NCBI GenBank assembly: GCA_963750065.1
Contig: CAVVPK010000001.1
Span: 62,001 to 126,000 of the forward strand
Direction of reading: 5' to 3'
Length of the DNA stretch: 64,000 nucleotides
DNA from: CAVSRC01 sp963750065
Lineage (GTDB): Bacteria; Pseudomonadota; Alphaproteobacteria; Rhizobiales; Kaistiaceae
Part shown: positions 56,872 to 64,000 of the stretch, piece by piece
How the letters are laid out: each line of letters opens with the position of its first letter
Numbering within the stretch: the stretch's first letter is position 1
The notes under the pieces: generated by a model
Database searches by the model: none
Told to the model about the DNA's origin: nothing
The model's input: only the letters and a program-made list of their open reading frames with translations
Made by a program: the position numbers and the translations under genes

Positions 56872-58719
56872 TCAGCTTCCCGGCTTCCGCCACCAGGTCG
56901 GCAGCGAATAGCCGGTGAGCGCGGTCGTCTCGGGGTGCTGGATATAGTTCCAGCGCGCCACCCACTGATCCGGCAGGTAGAACAGCGGCACGACGTAGTA
57001 GCCGGAGATCAACACCCGGTCGAGCGCGCGTACCGCGGCAACGAAGTCCTCACGTGTTTGGGCGGAGAGCATGGCGGCGATCATGGCGTCGATCGCCGGC
57101 TGTTTGGCGCCGGCATAGTTGAACGAACTCGGACGGTCGGCCAACTCGCTGCTCCAGCGGCCCAGCTGCTCGTTGCCGGGCGACAGCGACGCGCTCCATG
57201 AGCGGCGCACCATGTCGTAGTCGAACTGCTGCAGGCGAGGCTGGTATTGGGCATCCTCGACATTACGCACGCTGAGCTTAACGCCGATGCGCCCGAGCGT
57301 GCGTTGATAGGCGAGCGCCAGCTTCTCGTCCTCATTGCTGGAGACCATGATCTCGAAGGTGAGCGGCTTGCCGGTCTTGGTGTTGACCAGCTCATTGCCT
57401 CTGAGCGCATAGCCTGCCGCCTGCAACTGCTCGAGCGCCGCGCGCATGACGGCCCGCCCGCCATCTGGCCCACCGGCCGAGACCGGCTGGTAGGTGCCGT
57501 TCATCACGTCTTCGTCGACGGCGCCGGGGAAGGGTGCCAGCAGCGCCTTCTCCCTGGCATCTGCCGGCCGCCCGATCGCCGACAGCTCGGAATCGTTGAA
57601 ATAGCCGGCGGCGCGCACGAAGGCGCCGTAATAGAGGTTCTTGTTCACCCAGTCGAAATCGAAAAGCGTCGCCAGCGCCTTGCGCACGCGCTTGTCGGCG
57701 AACACCGGCCGGCGGGTGTTGAAGACGAAACCGGACATGCCCTTCGGCGTGCCGGTCTTGAAGGTCTCCTTGACGACCTTGCCGTCCTTGACCGCCGGGA
57801 AGTCGTAGGCGGTGTTCCACTGCGCCGGGTCGCCTTCCGGGTTGACGTCGTAGAGGCCCTTCTTGAAGGCTTCGAACATGGTGTTGGCGTCGCGGTAATA
57901 CTCGACCCGAACCTCGTCGTAATTGAACTGGCCGCGATGGATGGCCAGGTCCTTGCCCCAGTAGTCCGGGTTGCGCTTGTAGACGATGTAGTTGGGCGCA
58001 CTCACCTCGCTGACCAGATAGGGGCCGCTGCCGATTGGCGGCTTGAGCGTCGACTTGTCGAAGGTGGCGGGATCGATGGCGTGCTTGGGCAGAATCGGCA
58101 TCAGGCCGATGATCAGCGGCAGTTCGCGGTCGTTGGCGCCCGCGAGGTCGAAGCGCACGCCGTATTCGCCGACGCGCTCGACGCTCGAGATCTTGGAGTA
58201 ATAGGCCTTGTAGTTGGGCCGTCCCTTGTCGCGCAGAATCTCCATCGAGAAGATCACGTCGTCGACCGTGACCGGCACGCCGTCGGAGAACTTGGCCTTC
58301 GGATTGAGGGTGAATTCGACCCAGGAGCGGTCGGGCGGCGTCTCGACCGTCTCGGCGAGGTTGCCGTAGAGCGTGAAGGGCTCGTCCGCACTGCGCTCCA
58401 GAAGCGATTCATAGACCAGCTTGCCGAACACCGGGTCGGAGAGACCGCGTGCCGAGGTGAACCCGCCCTGCACGATGAACGGATTGAGGCTGTCGAAGGT
58501 GCCGACGACGCCGTAGGTGATGTTGCCGCCCTTGGGAGCGTCCGGATTGGCGTAGGGCAGGTGGTCAAAACCGGGCGGCAGCGCCGGATCGCCAATCATG
58601 GCGATGCCATGCATGGGCTGGGCAGCGGCAAGCTGCGGCACAAGCCCGAGGCCCAGCGTCACGGCGATCGCCGCGGCGATCGGGCGCCTGAGGGAAAGGG
58701 AGAGAATGGTCGCAGTCAT
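56872..58719 (-). CDS. Extracellular solute-binding protein, family 5 (peptide/YejA-like)
   Basis: A 615-residue periplasmic binding protein with a signal peptide (RRPIAAAIAVTLGLGLVP, cleavage near AAA-QP). Family 5 features include FDSLNPFIVQGG, KFSDGVPVTVDDVIFS and GFVFNTRRPVFADKRVRKALA, which resemble YejA-type oligopeptide or microcin-binding proteins. The ATG at 58719 is chosen over a TTG two codons earlier because AGGTGA is well placed. No permease or ATPase genes are adjacent, so it is an orphan component. Confidence 0.88.
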   Translation of the reverse strand: MTATILSLSLRRPIAAAIAVTLGLGLVPQLAAAQPMHGIAMIGDPALPPGFDHLPYANPDAPKGGNITYGVVGTFDSLNPFIVQGGFTSARGLSDPVFGKLVYESLLERSADEPFTLYGNLAETVETPPDRSWVEFTLNPKAKFSDGVPVTVDDVIFSMEILRDKGRPNYKAYYSKISSVERVGEYGVRFDLAGANDRELPLIIGLMPILPKHAIDPATFDKSTLKPPIGSGPYLVSEVSAPNYIVYKRNPDYWGKDLAIHRGQFNYDEVRVEYYRDANTMFEAFKKGLYDVNPEGDPAQWNTAYDFPAVKDGKVVKETFKTGTPKGMSGFVFNTRRPVFADKRVRKALATLFDFDWVNKNLYYGAFVRAAGYFNDSELSAIGRPADAREKALLAPFPGAVDEDVMNGTYQPVSAGGPDGGRAVMRAALEQLQAAGYALRGNELVNTKTGKPLTFEIMVSSNEDEKLALAYQRTLGRIGVKLSVRNVEDAQYQPRLQQFDYDMVRRSWSASLSPGNEQLGRWSSELADRPSSFNYAGAKQPAIDAMIAAMLSAQTREDFVAAVRALDRVLISGYYVVPLFYLPDQWVARWNYIQHPETTALTGYSLPTWWRKPGS

Positions 58720-58996
58720 CGGCAATCACCTGAGTTGGTGCGCGGCACGGGTGGCTTCGGACTCTGTGCTGACACATGAGAGTAGCATATTGCCTGCGTT
58801 TGCAGACCACCGGCCAGGGGTTGCTTGCGGCAATCGCCGACGTGGCGGCATTCGGCTGGAAATCCCGGTGCGGGCAAGCTATTGATGCGGGCCACCGGGA
58901 CACCGTCTTGCCTCATTTGACGGTCATCCAGCCAACAGCGCGACGCGCCGCATGTGCGCGCCCGAAAATATGAGATTTGAAACGGGGAAACCCCTG
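58720..58996 (+). other. Intergenic region between the binding-protein gene and the ialB-like pseudogene
   Basis: A 277-bp gap between divergent genes. No convincing gene, hairpin or operator was recognised. Confidence 0.5.
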
Positions 58997-59658
58997 ATGC
59001 CCAACCGGATGACTGAACTTCTCAATCATGCTCGGCCCGCACTGATCGCCGCAGCCTTGCTGATGGGCGCGCCGGTCGCGGCGATGGCTCAGAGTGCGCC
59101 GACGCGGCGGCGGCGACTATCGCAGTGGCTCAAGATCTGCAGCCCGACGAACTCCAGGCCATATGCGCCGTGACCAAGGACTACGTTGTGGAGTCCGGTC
59201 CCGACGCCCTTGCCACCTTCTCGCTTCAGACGACGCCGATCCGAAGAAGTTCGAGCATCGGCCTCACGCGTGCCGATGGGCTTCGTTTTCCCGCCCGGCA
59301 TCCGATCAGCGATCGACGGCAACAAGGTTGCCACCGCGCGTTACCTGGTCTGTCTGCCGGCCGGGCCGAAGAGCCAGCGGACGTGGTGTGCATCGCGCAG
59401 GCAGAGGCCACCGCCGATGTGGTCAGCACCTTGAAGAAGGGCGGAACGGTGGAGATCAGCCTGGTCTCTGCCAACTGCAAGAGCGTGCCGATCGATTTCT
59501 CGCTCTCCGGATTCACCAAGGTGTTTGACGGCCCCGACATGGGCGAGGCGGCGCTGACCAAGCAGCGCGAAGAGACGGCCAAGATCTTCCAGCAGAAGGC
59601 CCAGCAGCGCGGCCAACAGTTGATCGACGCACAGCGCCAGGGCAAGAGCGGCGGCTAG
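58997..59658 (+). pseudogene. Multiply frameshifted IalB (invasion-associated locus B) family gene
   Basis: The parts of one secreted IalB-family protein lie in order but in different frames. From 58997 there is a signal peptide (ALIAAALLMGAPVAAMAQ). After a shift in the GCG-repeat near 59107 comes AVAQDLQPDELQAICAVTK. A third frame near 59240 reads DPKKFEHR. Back in the first frame are VPMGFVFPPGIRSAIDG and ATARYLVCLPAGPKSQ. From about 59375 the second frame reads ADVVCIAQAEATADVV through to the stop at 59658, including the family-type tail FSLSGFTKVFDG. At least four frame changes are needed. Either the gene is decaying or the sequence has errors in this stretch; the intact pieces look well conserved. 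Confidence 0.75.
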
Positions 59659-59676
59659 CGCAGAACGCCAATGGTG

Positions 59677-59721
59677 AACGGTCAACGGTGAATGGCGCCC
59701 ACCCATTCACCATTGACCGTT
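59677..59721. terminator. Large inverted repeat between converging genes, probable bidirectional terminator
   Basis: Arms AACGGTCAACGGTGAATGG (59677-59695) and CCATTCACCATTGACCGTT (59703-59721) pair at 18 of 19 positions around a 7-base loop. It lies exactly between the converging ialB-like and hspQ genes. There is no long T-run, so termination is presumed from position; it could also be one copy of a dispersed repeat. Confidence 0.5.
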
Positions 59722-59727
59722 TCCTCT

Positions 59728-60063
59728 TCAGTTCAGGTCGCCGCGCTCGCGGGCGATATAGATGTTGCCGTCGCGCTCGCCGAAGAACTCGCTGACCTGC
59801 GGATGGCGTAGCGGCTCGTCGGAATCGTCGGGCAGCAGGTTCTGCTCGGAAACGTAGGCGATGTATTCGCTGTCCGAGTTCTCGGCGAACAGGTGGTAGT
59901 AGGGCTGATCCTTGGTCGGGCGCACGTCCTCGGGGATCGACTGCCACCACTCTTCGGTATTGTCGAAGACCGGATCGACGTCGAAGACGACGCCGCGGAA
60001 CGGGAAGATGCGGTGCCGCACAACCTGCCCGATGGCGAATTTGGCGCTGCGCATCCTGTTCAT
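59728..60063 (-). CDS. hspQ: Heat shock protein HspQ
   Basis: A 111-residue hemimethylated-DNA-binding/YccV-type protein that stimulates Lon protease. Key features are KFAIGQVVRHRIFPFRGVV, then DVDPVFDNTEEWW, PYYHLFAEN and YVSEQNLL. The ATG at 60061-60063 has GGAG eight bases upstream and is preferred over the earlier codon at 60105. Confidence 0.93.
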   Translation of the reverse strand: MNRMRSAKFAIGQVVRHRIFPFRGVVFDVDPVFDNTEEWWQSIPEDVRPTKDQPYYHLFAENSDSEYIAYVSEQNLLPDDSDEPLRHPQVSEFFGERDGNIYIARERGDLN

Positions 60064-60263
60064 GATCTCTGCTCCAGGCGACTGGACCCTCCCACCGCAA
60101 AACACACGGCCAGGGCCGCCTTGTCAATTCGCGCGAGCCCTTGGGCCTTGCTGCAATTGACCGTTTTTACCGAAACCGATAGGCAGCGGGAGGTGGCGCC
60201 GGCGGGGGCAGGCCCGTACCGGGAGTGCATCGCCACAGGGAGCACGCCTTCGCTGATGCGACC

Positions 60264-61226
60264 ATGAGCGATATTCTCCGGCTCATTCTCCCGTTCTTTG
60301 GCGTGCTGTTCCTCGGCTATGGCGCCGGCCGGCTGCGCCAGGTGACGGAAGACGGCCTCGCCGGGCTGACCTTTTTCATCACCTATCTGGCCATGCCGGC
60401 ACTGTTCTTCCGCCTGGTGGCGGAAGCGCCGCTCACCCAAGCCGGCGGCTGGACATTCATCCTGACGACGACGTTTTCGACCTATTGCGCCTTCGCCATA
60501 GCCTTTTCTCTGGGGGCGCTGACCAATGGCGGCCAGATCACCCAGGCCACGATTCAGGGGCTGGTCGGCTCCTACTCGAATATCGGCATGCTGGCGCCCG
60601 CCCTTGTTCTGGCGGCATTCGGGGCCGCTGCGGCGCTACCGATGGCGCTGATCTTCAGCTTCGACAACGCGCTGATGGTCGTCAGCGTGCCGCTGATGAT
60701 GACGCTCGGCGGCACCATGCCCGTTGACCCGGCGGAACTGGCGCAGAAGATCGTGCGCCAGGCACTTCTCAACCCGCTGGTGCTGGCCACCGTCCTCGGC
60801 CTGATCTTCGCGCTTACCGGCCTGCGTCTGCCGGTCGCCATCGACTCGGTCTTCTCAATGCTTGGCGGTGCCGCCGCGCCGGCCGCCCTGTTCGCCGTCG
60901 GCGTCAGCCTCACCGGCCGCACCATCGACAAGGTGCCGCCGGAACTGCCGGTTCTGATCGGCATCAAGCTCGTCGCCCATCCGCTGATCGTCTATCTGCT
61001 GTTGAGCTGGGTCGGCGATTTCGACCCCATCTGGGTGCACGCCGCCGTACTGATGGCGGCGCTGCCGCCGGCGACCGGCGTGGTCGCCTTTGCCCGCGAG
61101 TACAAGTCCTATACCGAGTGGGCCTCCGTCGGCGTGCTGCTCGGCACGATCATTTCCATCGCCACCGTCACCGTGGTGCTGATCCTGCTGGTCAGGGATA
61201 TTCTGCCGGTCGATCCGTTCCACTAG
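60264..61226 (+). CDS. AEC family transporter
   Basis: A 320-residue membrane protein of the auxin efflux carrier family with about ten helices. It has the repeated half structure, with the inverted core segments GLVGSYSNIGMLAPAL and AALPPATGVVAFAREY. Family members carry organic acids such as malate or malonate. The ATG at 60264 is chosen, since upstream residues in the open frame are polar and unlike the family. It converges on, and overlaps by 35 bp, the ubiH-like gene. Confidence 0.88.
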   Translation: MSDILRLILPFFGVLFLGYGAGRLRQVTEDGLAGLTFFITYLAMPALFFRLVAEAPLTQAGGWTFILTTTFSTYCAFAIAFSLGALTNGGQITQATIQGLVGSYSNIGMLAPALVLAAFGAAAALPMALIFSFDNALMVVSVPLMMTLGGTMPVDPAELAQKIVRQALLNPLVLATVLGLIFALTGLRLPVAIDSVFSMLGGAAAPAALFAVGVSLTGRTIDKVPPELPVLIGIKLVAHPLIVYLLLSWVGDFDPIWVHAAVLMAALPPATGVVAFAREYKSYTEWASVGVLLGTIISIATVTVVLILLVRDILPVDPFH

Positions 61227-62394
61227 CGCTGAAGGCGACGCCCTGGCGCATGGCAAAGCGGCGCAGCGGCGCCACGCGGTCGAGCAGGAACAGGCCGGCG
61301 CCGCGCACCGCCTGCACCGGCAGGAAGCCGGACAGCAGCGTGCGATTGAGCGCATCGACGGCGGCAGTGCGGCCGATGACGTCGCCGCGCCGGGCCCGGT
61401 CATAGGCGGCAAGCACGTCACCGGCGCCGGGATCGTCGGGCAGGCCGGCCAGCACGTCGCAGAGCGCCGTCACGTCGCGATAGCCGAGGTTCAGCCCCTG
61501 CGCGCCGATCGGCGGAAAGAGGTGGGCGGCCTCGCCGGCAAGCATCACGCGGTCGGCCGCGAAGCGCCGCGCATTCATACCGGAGAGGGGAAACATCTGC
61601 CGCTTGCCGTCGATGGTCATGGCACCAAGCAGCGATTGCGCCCGGGCTTCGATCTCGGCGGCAAGCGCCGCGTCGCTTAGCGTCAGCCGACGTTCGGTTT
61701 CCGCCGGGCGATCCACCCAGACCAGGCTCGACCGCTTGCCGGTGAGCGGGACGAGCGTGAACGGCCCCGCCTCGGTATGGAACTCGGTCGATGCATCGTC
61801 GTGCGGGATCGCATGGCTGAGATTGCAGACCAGCGCCGCCTGATCGTAGCGCCAGCACTCCGTGGCGATGCCCACCCCGTCGCGCACCTTCGAGCGGCGC
61901 CCGTCGGCAGCCACCGCCAACCGGGCGGAAAGCGTGTCGCCGGTGGAAAGCGCAAGCGCGATCGACTGTTCGCCGGGCACGACCCGCTCGACGAAGGCTT
62001 CGCGCCGCTCGATCGGGCGCGTGGCAACGGCGGCTTCCAGGGCGGAGACGAGGATGGCGTTGGGAATGTTGTAGCCGAAGGCCTCGAGACCGATCTCGCC
62101 GGCAAAGAAGGCGACTTCCGGCGCGCGGATCAGGCGCTTCGTGCCATCGACGATGCGCATGGTCTTGAGCGGCGCCGCCTCCGCGGCTATGTCGCGCCAG
62201 ATGCCGATGCGCTCGAGCAGCGCCACCGAGCCGGCCAGCAGCGCCGAGGTGCGCTCGTCAGCCGGCGGGCGGGCAGGCGCCACCAGCGCCACCCGATAGC
62301 CCGCATCGCTGAGGCTCAGGGCGGCGGCAAGACCGACCGGCCCCGCGCCGACGACTGCAATCGTGGTTTCGTTCTCGCTGTCCGCTATGCTCAT
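61192..62394 (-). CDS. UbiH/UbiF/COQ6 family FAD-dependent monooxygenase
   Basis: A 400-residue aromatic hydroxylase with the FAD motif VVGAGPVGLAAALSL, the DG motif region (AVAADGRRSKVRD) and the second FAD motif DRVMLAGEAAHLFPPIGAQGLNLG, which is characteristic of the ubiquinone-biosynthesis hydroxylases. It probably hydroxylates the ubiquinone ring. It overlaps the YeeE-like gene by 4 bp. Which of the ubiquinone ring positions it acts on cannot be told. Confidence 0.88.
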   Translation of the reverse strand: MSIADSENETTIAVVGAGPVGLAAALSLSDAGYRVALVAPARPPADERTSALLAGSVALLERIGIWRDIAAEAAPLKTMRIVDGTKRLIRAPEVAFFAGEIGLEAFGYNIPNAILVSALEAAVATRPIERREAFVERVVPGEQSIALALSTGDTLSARLAVAADGRRSKVRDGVGIATECWRYDQAALVCNLSHAIPHDDASTEFHTEAGPFTLVPLTGKRSSLVWVDRPAETERRLTLSDAALAAEIEARAQSLLGAMTIDGKRQMFPLSGMNARRFAADRVMLAGEAAHLFPPIGAQGLNLGYRDVTALCDVLAGLPDDPGAGDVLAAYDRARRGDVIGRTAAVDALNRTLLSGFLPVQAVRGAGLFLLDRVAPLRRFAMRQGVAFSASGTDRPAEYP

Positions 62395-62873
62395 GCAGCC
62401 GGTGTATCAGCCGACGGCACCCGCGGTCGAGCCACCGATACACTGCGCACGGCGCCCGCCAGCCACGAGCCGGTGAGCATGGCGCCGACGAAGAGAAGCG
62501 CGCTGACCGGCGTCAATGCCAGATTGGCAATGGCCGGACCGGGGCAGAGGCCGGCGGCGCCCCAGCCGATGCCGAACAGCACCGAGCCGGCGATCAGCGG
62601 CAGGTCGAGCCTGGTCTTGTCCGGAAAGGAGAAGGCGGGCGCCGCCAGCGGCCGGCGCAACAGGCGGTGCAGGCGGAAGCCGGCGAAGAAGACCAGCGCC
62701 CCGCCACCCATGACGAAGGCCAGGCTGGGGTCCCAGCCACCGGCGGGAATGGCGGCGATGTCAAGGAAATCCTTGACTTTTTCGGGATCGATCATGCGCG
62801 CCAGCGCCAGACCGGCGCCGAATACGGTGCCGCTGAGAAGCGCTGCGGCGAGAGCGAGCGGTGTCCGGTTCAT
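62391..62873 (-). CDS. YeeE/YedE (TsuA-like) transporter, C-terminal half protein
   Basis: A 160-residue membrane protein matching the second half of YeeE/YedE-type thiosulfate or sulfur-compound transporters. The cysteine motif is GWGAAGLCPGPAI. With the preceding gene it makes a two-subunit (PmpA/PmpB-like) transporter. The two genes overlap by one base, and this one overlaps ubiH by 4 bp. Confidence 0.85.
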   Translation of the reverse strand: MNRTPLALAAALLSGTVFGAGLALARMIDPEKVKDFLDIAAIPAGGWDPSLAFVMGGGALVFFAGFRLHRLLRRPLAAPAFSFPDKTRLDLPLIAGSVLFGIGWGAAGLCPGPAIANLALTPVSALLFVGAMLTGSWLAGAVRSVSVARPRVPSADTPAA

Positions 62874-63310
62874 CAGACGACGTGCCTCACAATGAAGACG
62901 GTGACGGCAGCACTTGCCATGAAGGTGCCGACGGCGACGGCGGAGCGCAGCGACAGGCGCGGCAGGCCGCAGATGCCGTGGCCCGAGGTGCAGCCATTAG
63001 CCAGCCGCGTGCCGATGCCGACCAGCAGACCGGCGCTGACCAGTCCGAGCGGCCCAAGGCCCACGTCGGGCAGGGCGGCCGGGATATCGCCCATGACGTG
63101 CGGCCCATAAACGAAGCCCAGCCAGGCGCCGAGCGGCAGCCCGGCGAGGAACAGAAACCGCCACAGGGCGTCGCCGCGGCGAAGCGGCATTGTGTTGCCC
63201 GCAATGGTGGAAATACCGGCAAGCCGGCCGTTCACGACCCACAGGATCGTGGTCGCCAGCCCGATGAGGGCGCCGCCGAGCGTGGCGGAGAGCGGAGCGA
63301 AATGGTCCAT
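62873..63310 (-). CDS. YeeE/YedE (TsuA-like) transporter, N-terminal half protein
   Basis: A 145-residue membrane protein matching the first half of the YeeE/YedE family. The substrate-channel cysteines are in ANGCTSGHGICGL. Such split pairs import sulfur compounds such as thiosulfate. It is the first gene of a three-gene leftward unit with the second half and the ubiH-like gene. Confidence 0.87.
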   Translation of the reverse strand: MDHFAPLSATLGGALIGLATTILWVVNGRLAGISTIAGNTMPLRRGDALWRFLFLAGLPLGAWLGFVYGPHVMGDIPAALPDVGLGPLGLVSAGLLVGIGTRLANGCTSGHGICGLPRLSLRSAVAVGTFMASAAVTVFIVRHVV

Positions 63311-63445
63311 GGCACTGAAACCTCGGAGGAATTTGCGTAAAATTAGGCGCCGCCCGAAGCGTCAACAAGAAATGCAAACCCAAGATTTGCCCGCTGCGCA
63401 GCAAGCCTTGCCACGCAAGCGTGGATCGGCGAAGCATGACGCCTG

Positions 63446-63464
63446 CGTCCGGCCCGACCGGACG
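63446..63464. repeat. Short perfect inverted repeat before pcs
   Basis: CGTCCGG and CCGGACG pair perfectly over 7 bp around a 5-base loop; a second 6-bp hairpin (CCACGC-AA-GCGTGG) lies at 63411-63424. Both are in the divergent gap between the YeeE-like gene and pcs. No function is evident. Confidence 0.3.
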
Positions 63465-63488
63465 GTTTGGGTACAAGATTGGCGGCGA

Positions 63489-64000
63489 ATGAAGAAATAT
63501 CTCGGCATCTGGGCGGTGCATGTGCTCACGGCAAGCGGGGCCGGCTTTGCCCTGTTGGCAGCGGTGGCCGCCACCGGTGGCGCGTGGCAGATGGTCTTTC
63601 TCTTCCTCGGGCTAGCCATGATCGTCGACGGCGTCGACGGCCCCATCGCCCGCAAGCTTGGCGTCAAGGAGCGGCTGCCGTGGTTCGACGGCGCCACGCT
63701 CGACCTGGTGGTCGATTTCACCACCTATGTGCTGGTTCCGGCCCTGGTGCTCTCCCTCAGCGATCTCGTGCGCCAGCCCTTTGCCACCGGCGCCGGCATC
63801 GTCATCGCCATGGTCGGTGCGCTCTATTTCGCCGACAAACGCATGAAGACGCCGGAGCAATCGTTCCGCGGTTTCCCGGCGGTGTGGAACGCCGTCGTCT
63901 ATCAGCTCATGATCTACAAGTTCCCGGAAGCCGTAACGCTTGCGATCATTGCCGCCTTCGCCGTGCTCACCTTCCTGCCGGTCGAGTTCGTCCATCCCAT
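63489..64000 (+). CDS. pcs: Phosphatidylcholine synthase Pcs (cut by window edge)
   Basis: 170 codons are present; the gene runs off the right edge. It is a CDP-alcohol phosphatidyltransferase with the metal-binding signature DGPIARKLGVKERLPWFDGA extended by the aspartates of TLDLVVDF, including the longer spacing typical of bacterial phosphatidylcholine synthase, and several membrane helices. The end reads LPVEFVHP, as in Pcs proteins. It makes phosphatidylcholine from choline and CDP-diacylglycerol, a trait of Hyphomicrobiales and relatives. Confidence 0.9.
   Translation, partial: MKKYLGIWAVHVLTASGAGFALLAAVAATGGAWQMVFLFLGLAMIVDGVDGPIARKLGVKERLPWFDGATLDLVVDFTTYVLVPALVLSLSDLVRQPFATGAGIVIAMVGALYFADKRMKTPEQSFRGFPAVWNAVVYQLMIYKFPEAVTLAIIAAFAVLTFLPVEFVHP

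Overview
The window is a high-GC bacterial chromosome segment that reads as an alphaproteobacterium, most likely of the Hyphomicrobiales (Rhizobiales). The evidence is a phosphatidylcholine synthase gene (pcs) at the right edge, an IalB-type locus, the recG / sdhE / mfd cluster, rhizobial-type palindromic intergenic repeats and overall alphaproteobacterial protein sequences. No rRNA, tRNA, CRISPR array or intact insertion sequence was seen.

Left region (1-9000) is a compact catabolic locus. A GntR/FCD regulator (3143-3787) sits between two arms. The rightward arm encodes a GlcG/HbpS-like protein, a ferredoxin-fused flavin reductase and a TerC-type membrane protein. The leftward arm (8941 down to 3795) encodes a haem-oxygenase-like diiron protein (HDO fold) with all six metal ligands, a [2Fe-2S] ferredoxin, an orphan 122-residue protein, a ferredoxin-aldehyde dehydrogenase fusion, a TauE/SafE exporter and an ornithine cyclodeaminase-family protein. 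A nearly identical 20-bp operator-like sequence lies in front of both arms, and a weaker relative lies before the regulator. I infer one regulon in which the reductase and ferredoxin feed electrons to the HDO enzyme and the fusion protein oxidises an aldehyde product. The substrate is unknown. This is the best candidate here for an undescribed system.

9.1-15.5 kb holds accessory and general genes: a HEPN-like protein, a secreted protein, a rhomboid protease, an MFS transporter and a large acyl-CoA synthetase/GNAT acetyltransferase.

16.1-36.1 kb is a hydrogen-metabolism region. A FixK/FNR-type box precedes a tightly packed hoxFUYH-protease-hypABFCDE cluster, which encodes a cytoplasmic NAD-linked [NiFe]-hydrogenase with its maturation proteins. 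Next comes an oxalyl-CoA-synthetase-like ligase gene. Beyond it is a block of about 7 kb with an [FeFe]-hydrogenase (all H-cluster cysteines present) plus a NuoF-tail/GltD fusion partner on the minus strand, divergent from a nitrate/taurine-type ABC transporter. This block is bracketed by decayed duplicate pieces: a panE 5' fragment on the left, and a ligase 3' fragment joined to the intact panE on the right. It therefore appears to have been placed between two genes that were originally adjacent. No hydEFG maturation genes are in the window.

36.1-64 kb is mostly core genome: panE-like, rfbBDA (dTDP-sugar synthesis), moaA, two PAS-GGDEF proteins, ccdA, glmU, glmS, DUF502, recG, sdhE, mfd, a DsbA-like protein, an orphan peptide-binding protein, a multiply frameshifted ialB, hspQ, an AEC transporter, a ubiH-like monooxygenase, split YeeE/YedE transporters and pcs (cut by the window end). 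All assignments come from reading translated sequence and motifs by eye; no database search was run.
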